Positions 26,997-34,412 of a DNA stretch of 64,000 bases are shown here, one piece after another. The notes under the pieces were generated by a model. The model saw only the letters and a program-made list of their open reading frames with translations. It had not been told where the DNA came from and did no database searches. The position numbers were made by a program, and so were the translations under genes. The DNA is from Pseudomonas sp. CC6-YY-74 (GTDB lineage Bacteria > Pseudomonadota > Gammaproteobacteria > Pseudomonadales > Pseudomonadaceae), in the NCBI RefSeq assembly GCF_002025205.1, contig NZ_CP019947.1:4378001-4442000 (forward strand). The letters are read 5' to 3'. Numbering within the stretch: position 1 is the stretch's first letter; every line of letters starts with the position of its first letter.

Positions 26997-28370
26997 ATGA
27001 CGAAGCAAGCAAGCAACCCGCAAACTCTTGAGTGGCAGGCCATGAGCCGTGACCACCACCTGGCGCCGTTCAGCGACTTCAAGCAGCTGGCGGAGAGCGG
27101 CCCGCGCATCATCACCAAGGCCGATGGCGTCTACCTATGGGACAGCGAAGGCAACAAGATCCTCGACGGCATGGCCGGTCTCTGGTGCGTGGCCATCGGT
27201 TATGGCCGTGACGAGCTGGCCGATGCCGCCAGCAAGCAGATGAAAGAACTGCCCTTCTATAACCTGTTCTTCCAGACCGCTCACCCGCCCGTGCTGGAGT
27301 TGGCCAAGACCCTCGCCGAGATCGCCCCCGCCGGCATGAACCATGTGTTCTTCACCGGCTCCGGTTCCGAAGGCAACGACACCATGCTGCGCATGGTGCG
27401 CCATTACTGGGCGATCAAGGGCCAGCCGGCGAAGAAGGTCATCATCAGCCGCATCAACGGTTATCACGGCTCGACCGTGGCCGGCGCCAGCCTCGGCGGC
27501 ATGAAGTTCATGCACGAGCAAGGTGATCTGCCGATTCCGGGCATCGAGCACATTGCTCAACCCTACTGGTTCGGCGAAGGCGGCGACATGAGCCCGGACC
27601 AGTTCGGTATCTGGGCTGCCGAGCAGCTGGAGAAAAAGATTCTCGAAGTCGGCGAGGACAATGTCGGCGCCTTTATCGCCGAACCAATCCAGGGCGCTGG
27701 CGGGGTGATCATCCCGCCGGACAGCTACTGGCCGCGCATCCGCGAGATTCTCGCCAAGTACGACATTCTGTTCGTCGCCGACGAGGTGATCTGCGGGTTC
27801 GGTCGCACCGGCGAATGGTTCGGCAGCGACTTCTACGGCCTCAAGCCGGACATGATGACCATCGCCAAGGGCCTGACCTCCGGTTACATCCCCATGGGCG
27901 GCCTGATCGTGCGCGACGAAATCGTCGAAGTGCTCAACCAGGGCGGCGACTTCAACCACGGTTTCACCTACTCCGGGCATCCGGTGGCGGCGGCGGTGGC
28001 GCTGGAAAATATCCGCATCCTGCGCGAAGAGAACATCATCGAGCGGGTCAAGGCCGAAACGGCACCCTATTTGCAACAGCGTCTACGTGAACTGGCCGAC
28101 CATCCGTTGGTGGGTGAAGTGCGCGGTGTCGGCATGCTCGGGGCGATCGAACTTGTGAAGAACAAGGCCACCCGTGAGCGCTATCCGAGCGAGGCGGGTG
28201 CCGGGATGATTTGTCGTGGTCACTGCTTCGACAACGGTCTGATCATGCGCGCCGTGGGTGACACCATGATCATGTCGCCACCGCTGGTCATCAGCAAGGC
28301 CGAGATCGACGAACTGGTAGACAAGGCGCGTCAGTGTCTCGACTTGACCGCCGCGCAACTTGCTGGCTGA
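26997..28370 (+). CDS. spuC: Polyamine (putrescine/cadaverine):pyruvate aminotransferase
   Basis: A 457-residue class III PLP-dependent aminotransferase. Cofactor features: FFTGSGSEGNDTMLRM (phosphate binding), NGYHGST, the Asp in FVADEVICGFGRTG and the Schiff-base Lys in TIAKGLTSGYIP. SpuC of P. aeruginosa moves the amino group of putrescine to pyruvate, giving 4-aminobutyraldehyde and alanine. The ATG at 26997 has TGAGGTGG immediately upstream; an ATG at 26973 adds eight residues without a site. Confidence 0.94.
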   Translation: MTKQASNPQTLEWQAMSRDHHLAPFSDFKQLAESGPRIITKADGVYLWDSEGNKILDGMAGLWCVAIGYGRDELADAASKQMKELPFYNLFFQTAHPPVLELAKTLAEIAPAGMNHVFFTGSGSEGNDTMLRMVRHYWAIKGQPAKKVIISRINGYHGSTVAGASLGGMKFMHEQGDLPIPGIEHIAQPYWFGEGGDMSPDQFGIWAAEQLEKKILEVGEDNVGAFIAEPIQGAGGVIIPPDSYWPRIREILAKYDILFVADEVICGFGRTGEWFGSDFYGLKPDMMTIAKGLTSGYIPMGGLIVRDEIVEVLNQGGDFNHGFTYSGHPVAAAVALENIRILREENIIERVKAETAPYLQQRLRELADHPLVGEVRGVGMLGAIELVKNKATRERYPSEAGAGMICRGHCFDNGLIMRAVGDTMIMSPPLVISKAEIDELVDKARQCLDLTAAQLAG

Positions 28371-28388
28371 AACACGTCGCTCTTTATC

Positions 28389-28413
28389 ACGTTCAGCGGG
28401 CTACGCTGAACGT
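28389..28413 (+). other. Perfect hairpin between spuC and spuD
   Basis: ACGTTCAGCG-GGCTA-CGCTGAACGT, a 10-bp perfect stem with no T-tract, 19 bp after the spuC stop. It could protect the upstream mRNA or attenuate read-through, separating enzyme and transporter levels. That role is inferred. Confidence 0.6.
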
Positions 28414-28532
28414 TGTAAAGCGGGTCGCGACCTTGCCAGACTGGGCCAGTGCGTTGGTTTGGCTCACCGGAAGGTGGTGCCGCCAGGCTGCGCATGTTCC
28501 GGAAAATTTTTACAACAACAGGAGCTGTACGC

Positions 28533-29627
28533 ATGAATATATTCGGCAAAACCCTTCTCGCGTTGTCCCTCGCCGGGGCGGTGGCGGGTGCCGCGCAGGC
28601 CGAGGACAAAGTACTGCACGTCTACAACTGGTCGGATTACATCGCCGAAGACACCATCGCCAACTTCGAGAAGGAAACCGGCATCAAGGTGGTCTACGAC
28701 GTCTTCGACAGCAACGAAACCCTGGAAGCCAAGCTGCTTTCCGGCCGCTCGGGCTACGACGTGGTGGTGCCGTCCAACCAGTTCCTCGCCAAGCAGATCA
28801 AGGCTGGCGTGTTCCAGAAGCTCGACAGGGCCAAGTTGCCGAACTGGAAAAACCTCAACCCGGACCTGCTAAACGCTCTGCAAAAGTCTGATCCGGGTAA
28901 CCAGTACGCCTTCCCCTACCTGTGGGGCACCACCGGCATTGGCTACAACCCGGCCAAGGTCAAGGCTGCACTGGGTGTCGACAAGATCGACTCCTGGGAC
29001 GCGGTGTTCAAACCGGAGAACATGGAGAAGCTCAAGGCGTGTGGCGTTTCCATGCTCGATGCGCCGGAGGAAATTTACGCCGCCGCGCTGCACTACCTGG
29101 GCAAGGATCCGATCGCGAAAAGCCCGGCAGATGTGAAGGCGGCTGAAGAATTGCTGCTGACAGTCCGTCCGTACATCACCTACTTCCATTCCTCCAAGTA
29201 CATCTCCGATTTGGCCAACGGCAACATCTGCGTGGCGGTTGGCTGGTCCGGCGACGTGTTCCAGGCCCAGGCCCGCGCCGAGGAAGCGAAGAACGGCGTA
29301 CCGGTGGCCTATGCGATTCCGAAAGAAGGCGCCGCCACCTTCTTCGACATGATGGCCATTCCGGCCGATGCCAAGAACTCCGAGGAGGCCTATACCTTCC
29401 TCAACTACATCCTCACCCCGGAAGTGATCGCACCGATCTCCGACTACGTGGCCTACCCCAACGCCAACAGCGCCGCCAAACCGTTGGTGTCGGAGGACAT
29501 TCGCAACAACCCGGGTATTTACCCATCCGAAGACGTGATGAAGAAGCTGTATGCCTTCAGCCTACTGAGCCCGAAAGTGCAGCGCGCGATGACGCGTAGC
29601 TGGACCAAGGTGAAATCGGGGCGTTAA
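28533..29627 (+). CDS. spuD: Periplasmic putrescine-preferring binding protein
   Basis: A 364-residue protein with a signal peptide cleaved after GAAQA (about residue 23). The mature start EDKVLHVYNWSDYIAEDTI is the PotF-type signature. The ligand-pocket segment is EGAATFFDMMAIP, with Phe at the place where SpuE has Trp; from memory that Phe/Trp pair distinguishes putrescine from spermidine preference. AGGAG precedes the ATG. It delivers substrate to SpuFGH. It is about as similar to SpuE as expected for a tandem duplicate. Confidence 0.93.
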   Translation: MNIFGKTLLALSLAGAVAGAAQAEDKVLHVYNWSDYIAEDTIANFEKETGIKVVYDVFDSNETLEAKLLSGRSGYDVVVPSNQFLAKQIKAGVFQKLDRAKLPNWKNLNPDLLNALQKSDPGNQYAFPYLWGTTGIGYNPAKVKAALGVDKIDSWDAVFKPENMEKLKACGVSMLDAPEEIYAAALHYLGKDPIAKSPADVKAAEELLLTVRPYITYFHSSKYISDLANGNICVAVGWSGDVFQAQARAEEAKNGVPVAYAIPKEGAATFFDMMAIPADAKNSEEAYTFLNYILTPEVIAPISDYVAYPNANSAAKPLVSEDIRNNPGIYPSEDVMKKLYAFSLLSPKVQRAMTRSWTKVKSGR

Positions 29628-29644
29628 GCCATAGGTAGCACCCA

Positions 29645-29671
29645 GTTTCTGGCGGGAGGCCCGCCAGAAAC
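29645..29671 (+). other. Perfect 12-bp hairpin between spuD and spuE
   Basis: GTTTCTGGCGGG-AGG-CCCGCCAGAAAC with no mismatch and a three-base loop, 18 bp after the spuD stop. It lacks a T-run, so stabilisation of upstream mRNA or partial termination is more likely than full termination. Confidence 0.7.
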
Positions 29672-29695
29672 CCTAACAATAAGAAGGAAGCTTGC

Positions 29696-29821
29696 ATGCG
29701 TTTCACACCTTTTCTGGCCGCCTCCGCGTGCGTGCCTCTTCGCGAGTCACGACCATCTGCCCTATGGCTGCGGAGCGCGGGCCTGCCGTGCCGCCCGGGG
29801 TGGCCGGTAGCGGCACGCTGA
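29696..29821 (+). CDS. Possible 41-aa leader or remnant ORF before spuE
   Basis: An ATG with a good GGAAG ribosome site opens 41 codons starting MRFTPFLAASACV, which looks like the first half of a signal peptide, then turns into an Arg/Pro-rich tail. It may be the fossil start of a former binding-protein copy, a translated leader, or chance. It is unlike spuE apart from the general start. Low confidence as a protein-coding gene. Confidence 0.25.
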   Translation: MRFTPFLAASACVPLRESRPSALWLRSAGLPCRPGWPVAAR

Positions 29822-29887
29822 GCAGAAAAAGACTTTTCCGATAGAGAGCTGGCCCTCCGGGGCTGCCCGATAAAAGAGGATTCCCGC

Positions 29888-30982
29888 ATGCGTACTCCCT
29901 TCGCGACAACCCTGACAGCCAGCGCCCTGGCGCTTGGCTTGGCGGCCACTGCCCAGGCTGAGTCGACCGTACATATCTACAACTGGAGCGATTACATCGG
30001 TGAAAACACCCTCGCCGAGTTCCAGCAGGCGACGGGCATCAAACCGCTCTACGACGTCTTCGACTCCAACGAAACCCTTGAAGGCAAACTGCTCGCCGGG
30101 CGTTCCGGCTATGACGTGGTGGTGCCTTCCAACCATTTCCTCGGCAAACAGATCAAGGCCGGTGCCTTTCAGAAGCTTGACCGCGGCCAGCTGCCGAATT
30201 GGCAGAACCTCGACCCGGCGCTGCTCAAGCAGCTGCAGGCTAACGATCCGGGCAACCAGTATGCGGTGCCTTACCTGTGGGGCACCAATGGCATCGGCTA
30301 CAACGCCGAGAAGGTCAAGGCTGCACTCGGGGTCGACAAGATCGACTCCTGGGCCACGGTCTTCGAGCCGGAAAATATGCACAAGCTTGCCAGCTGTGGC
30401 GTGAGTTTCCTCGACTCGGCCGACGAGATGATCCCGGCGGTGCTCAACTACCTGGGCCTCGATCCCAACAGCCGCAACCCGGATGACTACAAGCAGGCCG
30501 AAGCCAAGTTGCTGGCCGTGCGGCCCTATGTCACCTACTTCCACTCCTCCAAGTACATCGGCGACCTGGCCAACGGCAATATTTGCGTAGCCGTTGGCTT
30601 CTCCGGCGACATGCTGCAAGCGGCCGGCCGCGCCGAAGAGGCTGGCAAGGGCATCGAGATCGCTTATGCGATTCCTCAAGAGGGCGCCAACCTGTGGTTC
30701 GACATGCTGGCCATTCCGGTCGATGCGGCGAACGTCAAGGAGGCCCACGCCTTCATCAACTACCTGCTGGAACCGGCGGTAATTGCCGGGATCAGCGATT
30801 ACGTCGGCTATGCCAATCCCAACCCCAAAGCCGGTGAGTTGATGGATCAGGACGTGCGCCACGACGAGGCGGTGTACCCGCCGCAAGCAGTTTTGGACAA
30901 GTTGTACATCTCGGCGGAGTTGCCGAAAAAAGTGCAGCGGCGGATGACCCGTAGCTGGACCAGGGTCAAATCAGGCCGGTAA
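29888..30982 (+). CDS. spuE: Periplasmic spermidine-preferring binding protein
   Basis: A 364-residue protein with a signal peptide ending at ATAQA (about residue 24). The mature protein starts ESTVHIYNWSDYIGENTL. The pocket segment EGANLWFDMLAIP carries the Trp associated with spermidine preference in P. aeruginosa SpuE (recalled, not checked). Many blocks are shared with SpuD, such as SGYDVVVPSN, PYLWGT and TYFHSSKYI. It probably shares the SpuFGH permease with SpuD. Confidence 0.93.
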   Translation: MRTPFATTLTASALALGLAATAQAESTVHIYNWSDYIGENTLAEFQQATGIKPLYDVFDSNETLEGKLLAGRSGYDVVVPSNHFLGKQIKAGAFQKLDRGQLPNWQNLDPALLKQLQANDPGNQYAVPYLWGTNGIGYNAEKVKAALGVDKIDSWATVFEPENMHKLASCGVSFLDSADEMIPAVLNYLGLDPNSRNPDDYKQAEAKLLAVRPYVTYFHSSKYIGDLANGNICVAVGFSGDMLQAAGRAEEAGKGIEIAYAIPQEGANLWFDMLAIPVDAANVKEAHAFINYLLEPAVIAGISDYVGYANPNPKAGELMDQDVRHDEAVYPPQAVLDKLYISAELPKKVQRRMTRSWTRVKSGR

Positions 30983-31035
30983 TTTAAAACGTCTGACCGC
31001 CGGGGTCGGGCGCAATTTTTCCAGGAGTTTTGGTA

Positions 31036-32178
31036 ATGGCAGTTGCTTCTAGTGCCTATAAAAAGGTTCTCGAGGGCGATCAGCAACCCAAAGAGGTGTT
31101 GGTCAAAATCGATCGTGTGACGAAGAAGTTCGACGAGGCGGTCGCCGTCGATGATGTCTCTCTGACCATCAACAAAGGCGAAATCTTCGCCCTGCTCGGC
31201 GGCTCTGGCTCGGGTAAATCCACCCTGCTGCGCATGCTCGCCGGCTTCGAGCGGCCGACCGACGGGCGCATCTACCTCGATGGCGAAGACATCACCGATA
31301 TGCCGCCGTACGAGCGGCCGATCAACATGATGTTCCAGTCCTATGCGCTGTTCCCGCATATGAGCGTGGCCGACAACATCGCCTTCGGCCTCAAGCAGGA
31401 CAAAAAGTCCAAGGCCGAGATCGAGGCCCGGGTCGAGGAAATGCTCAAGCTGGTACAGATGAGCGAGTACGCCAGGCGCAAACCGCACCAGCTGTCCGGT
31501 GGCCAGCGTCAGCGCGTGGCCCTGGCCCGTTCGCTGGCCAAAAGCCCGAAACTGCTGCTGCTCGACGAGCCGATGGGCGCGCTGGACAAGAAGCTGCGCT
31601 CGCAGATGCAGTTGGAACTGGTGGAGATCATCGAGCGAGTCGGTGTGACCTGCGTAATGGTGACCCACGACCAGGAAGAGGCCATGACCATGGCCCAGCG
31701 CGTGGCCATCATGCATCAGGGCTGGATCGCCCAGATCGGTAGCCCGGTGGATATCTACGAGACCCCGACCAGTCGCCTGGTCTGCGAGTTCGTCGGCAAC
31801 GTCAATCTGTTCGAAGGCCAGGTGGTGGAAGACGCCGAAGGTCATGCGCTGATCGACAGCCCGGACCTGGAGCGCAATATCTTCGTCGGTCACGGCGTCA
31901 GCACCTCGGTGCAGGACAAGAGCATCACCTACGCGATTCGCCCGGAGAAGTTGCTGGTCACCACGCAAAAGCCCGACTGTGAGTACAACTGGTCGCGCGG
32001 CACCGTGCACGACATTGCCTACCTGGGTGGCCATTCGGTGTTCCATGTCGAGTTGCCGAGCGGCAAGATCGTCCAGTCCTTCGTCGCCAACGCCGAACGC
32101 CGCGGCGCGCGGCCGACCTGGGATGATGAAGTCTATGTCTGGTGGGAGGATGACAGCGGGGTGGCATTGCGCTCATGA
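31036..32178 (+). CDS. spuF: Polyamine ABC importer ATPase
   Basis: A 380-residue PotG/PotA-type ATPase. Walker A GGSGSGKST (about residue 57), the Q-loop region NMMFQSYALFPHM, signature LSGGQRQRVALARSL, Walker B LLLLDEPMGALD and the switch His in VMVTHDQEEA are all present. A C-terminal TOBE domain follows (about 290-375). The ATG at 31036 follows CCAGGAG. The stop overlaps the spuG start by 4 bp. It hydrolyses ATP to drive import through SpuG/SpuH. Confidence 0.95.
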   Translation: MAVASSAYKKVLEGDQQPKEVLVKIDRVTKKFDEAVAVDDVSLTINKGEIFALLGGSGSGKSTLLRMLAGFERPTDGRIYLDGEDITDMPPYERPINMMFQSYALFPHMSVADNIAFGLKQDKKSKAEIEARVEEMLKLVQMSEYARRKPHQLSGGQRQRVALARSLAKSPKLLLLDEPMGALDKKLRSQMQLELVEIIERVGVTCVMVTHDQEEAMTMAQRVAIMHQGWIAQIGSPVDIYETPTSRLVCEFVGNVNLFEGQVVEDAEGHALIDSPDLERNIFVGHGVSTSVQDKSITYAIRPEKLLVTTQKPDCEYNWSRGTVHDIAYLGGHSVFHVELPSGKIVQSFVANAERRGARPTWDDEVYVWWEDDSGVALRS

Positions 32179-33086
32179 ACATTTCCCGAAGCATCAGTCG
32201 CCGGATGCCCAAAGGCCGGCACTTCGTCATCGGAGTGCCGTTCCTTTGGCTGTTCATGTTCTTCCTGCTGCCCTTCATCATCGTGTTGAAGATCAGCTTT
32301 GCCGAAGCCGACGTGGCCATTCCACCCTATACCGAGATCTACGCCTGGGCGGAACAGCAGCTGTCGATTGTCATCAACCTGAGCAACTACATCTTCCTCA
32401 GCGAAGACGACCTGTATCTGGCCGCCTACCTCGGCTCGTTGCAGATGGCTTTCTTCAGCACCCTGCTGTGTGTGCTGATCGGTTATCCGATGGCCTATGC
32501 CATTGCCCGTGCCGATAAGGACATGCAGATGGTGTTCCTGCTGCTGATCATGATGCCGACCTGGACGGCGATCCTGATCCGCGTGTATGCCTGGATGGGC
32601 ATCCTCAGCAGCAACGGCCTGCTCAACAGCCTGCTGCTGAGCCTGGGTCTGATCGACGATCCGATCCGCATCCTCAACACCAACATCGCGGTGTATATCG
32701 GTATCGTCTATTCGTATCTGCCGTTTATGGTGTTGCCGCTCTACGCCAACCTGGTCAAGCACGATCAGAGCCTGCTGGAGGCCGCTTCGGACCTGGGATC
32801 GAGCACCTACAACAGCTTCTGGAAAATCACCGTGCCGCTGTCGAAGAACGGCATCATCGCCGGCTGCATGCTGGTGTTCATTCCGGTGGTCGGCGAGTTT
32901 GTGATTCCTGAACTGCTCGGTGGCCCGGAGACGCTGATGATCGGCAAGATACTCTGGCAAGAGTTCTTCAATAACCGTGACTGGCCGGTGGCTTCCGCCT
33001 TGGCGGTGGTGATGCTGGCGGTGCTGATCATTCCGATCATTCTGTTCAACCGTAGCCAGGCCAAAGAAATGGAGGGCAGAGCATGA
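32175..33086 (+). CDS. spuG: Polyamine ABC importer permease 1
   Basis: A 303-residue PotH/PotB-type inner-membrane protein with six TM helices and the EAA coupling loop LEAASDLGSSTYNSFWKITVP, which docks on the ATPase. It overlaps spuF by 4 bp (ATGA). Its C-terminal tail ILFNRSQAKEMEGRA is repeated, altered, in the micro-ORF that follows. Confidence 0.95.
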   Translation: MNISRSISRRMPKGRHFVIGVPFLWLFMFFLLPFIIVLKISFAEADVAIPPYTEIYAWAEQQLSIVINLSNYIFLSEDDLYLAAYLGSLQMAFFSTLLCVLIGYPMAYAIARADKDMQMVFLLLIMMPTWTAILIRVYAWMGILSSNGLLNSLLLSLGLIDDPIRILNTNIAVYIGIVYSYLPFMVLPLYANLVKHDQSLLEAASDLGSSTYNSFWKITVPLSKNGIIAGCMLVFIPVVGEFVIPELLGGPETLMIGKILWQEFFNNRDWPVASALAVVMLAVLIIPIILFNRSQAKEMEGRA

Positions 33087-33172
33087 TGACGTTCCCTCGG
33101 ATTGTGCCGACCATTCTGTTCAACCCTCTGCATAAGCAACAGCTGGCTAAGGAAATGGAGGGCCGCGCATGA
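33083..33172 (+). CDS. 29-aa micro-ORF coupling spuG and spuH (tail duplication)
   Basis: The ORF opens at the ATG that overlaps the spuG stop and closes with a TGA that overlaps the spuH start, so both junctions are ATGA. Its translation begins MMTFPRIVPTILFNPLHK and ends QQLAKEMEGRA, mirroring the spuG C-terminus (ILFNRSQAKEMEGRA). At the DNA level the CATTCTGTTCAACC and AAATGGAGGGC blocks are both doubled. It is best explained by a short tandem duplication of the spuG end that kept an open frame and the GGAGGG ribosome site for spuH. Whether the peptide is stable is unknown. Confidence 0.5.
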   Translation: MMTFPRIVPTILFNPLHKQQLAKEMEGRA

Positions 33173-34068
33173 AAGGTTTCAGTTTCTCCCGCTTCATGTT
33201 GTGGGCGGGCTTCGCGTTCATCTACCTGCCGATGCTGATCCTGGTGATCTACTCGTTCAACAGCTCCCGTCTGGTCACAGTCTGGGGCGGTTGGTCGATC
33301 AAGTGGTACGTCGGCCTGCTCGACAACACCCAGCTGATGAACGCGGTGATGCGCTCCCTGGAAATCGCCTGCTACACCGCGATTGCCGCGGTTATCCTCG
33401 GCACCATGGCCGCCTTCGTGCTGACCCGGGTGACCCGCTTCAAGGGTCGCACCGTGTTCGGCGGGCTGGTCACGGCGCCGTTGGTGATGCCGGAAGTGAT
33501 CACCGGTCTGTCGCTGTTGCTGCTGTTCGTGGCCATGGCCCAGTTGATCGGCTGGCCGGCCGAGCGCGGCATCCTGACCATCTGGATCGCCCACACCACC
33601 TTTTGCACCGCCTACGTGTCGGTGGTGGTGTCCTCGCGTCTGCGTGAACTGGACCTGTCCATCGAGGAGGCGGCCATGGACCTGGGCGCCAAGCCGTTTA
33701 AGGTGTTCTTCCTGATCACCATTCCGATGATCGCGCCGTCCTTGGCGGCCGGCGGCATGATGTCCTTCGCCCTGTCGCTGGACGACCTGGTGCTGGCCAG
33801 TTTCGTTTCCGGTCCCGGTTCCACCACCCTGCCGATGGAGGTGTTCTCCGCCGTGCGCCTGGGCGTGAAGCCGGAGATCAACGCGATCGCCAGCCTGATC
33901 CTGTTGTCGGTGTCGCTGATGACCTTCATCATCTGGTTCTTCGCCCGCCGGGCCGAGGTCAGGCGCAAGAAGGCCGTACAGCAAGCCATGGACGAAACCA
34001 CGGGCATCCGCGAGCAGCAGGGCCCGGACAGTCGCCGCGATCCGTCGCAGGTGCAAGCGTCCGCCTAG
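33169..34068 (+). CDS. spuH: Polyamine ABC importer permease 2
   Basis: A 299-residue PotI/PotC-type permease with six TM helices and the EAA loop EEAAMDLGAKPFKVFFLITIP. GGAGGG lies just before the ATG. The C-terminal extension after about residue 265 is charged and probably cytoplasmic. It is the last gene of the spu operon; a strong terminator follows at 34091. Confidence 0.95.
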   Translation: MKGFSFSRFMLWAGFAFIYLPMLILVIYSFNSSRLVTVWGGWSIKWYVGLLDNTQLMNAVMRSLEIACYTAIAAVILGTMAAFVLTRVTRFKGRTVFGGLVTAPLVMPEVITGLSLLLLFVAMAQLIGWPAERGILTIWIAHTTFCTAYVSVVVSSRLRELDLSIEEAAMDLGAKPFKVFFLITIPMIAPSLAAGGMMSFALSLDDLVLASFVSGPGSTTLPMEVFSAVRLGVKPEINAIASLILLSVSLMTFIIWFFARRAEVRRKKAVQQAMDETTGIREQQGPDSRRDPSQVQASA

Positions 34069-34090
34069 ACAGTTGTAGGGGTAAACAAAC

Positions 34091-34116
34091 AAGGGTCACT
34101 GCGGTGACCCTTTTTT
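34091..34116 (+). terminator. Intrinsic terminator of the spu operon
   Basis: AAGGGTCAC-TGCG-GTGACCC followed by six T residues, 22 bp after the spuH stop. Confidence 0.93.
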
Positions 34117-34143
34117 GTGGGTAATTTGCGTACGACGCGGGTG

Positions 34144-34332
34144 CAGGGCGGCTCGGGCGGCGATCCGTTCGGAGCGCAGCGACAGCCCGCCGGACATGCC
34201 TCGCCGTCCAGCGACAGTCCGCCAGATTGCGCCGCACCGCCCAACCACGGCGCACTGCCTGCGGCGAGTAGCGCCCTAGGGCTTACCTCGCCGATGTCGC
34301 CCGGGCAACGTTGCGTTCGGCGCGTAGCGACA
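34144..34332 (+). repeat. Interspersed intergenic repeat family A, copy 2
   Basis: It shares GGCGGCTCGGGCGGCG, CCGTTCGGAGCGCAGCGACA and CGGCGCACTGCCTGCGG blocks with copy 1 (16795-16925), and the inverted copy 3 (46833-46970). It fills the gap between the spu terminator and topB. Confidence 0.75.
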
Positions 34333-34412
34333 TTAACTGTACATCCATACAGATTGAGGTTGCCTGAACCCGCGCCACTGCGCATGCTGTGCGTCATCGC
34401 GACAAGGAATCA

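Noticed and set aside
25553..27118. 521-codon minus-strand frame opposite spuB
   Set aside because: Antisense shadow; it spans the spuB-spuC junction and has no recognisable protein pattern.
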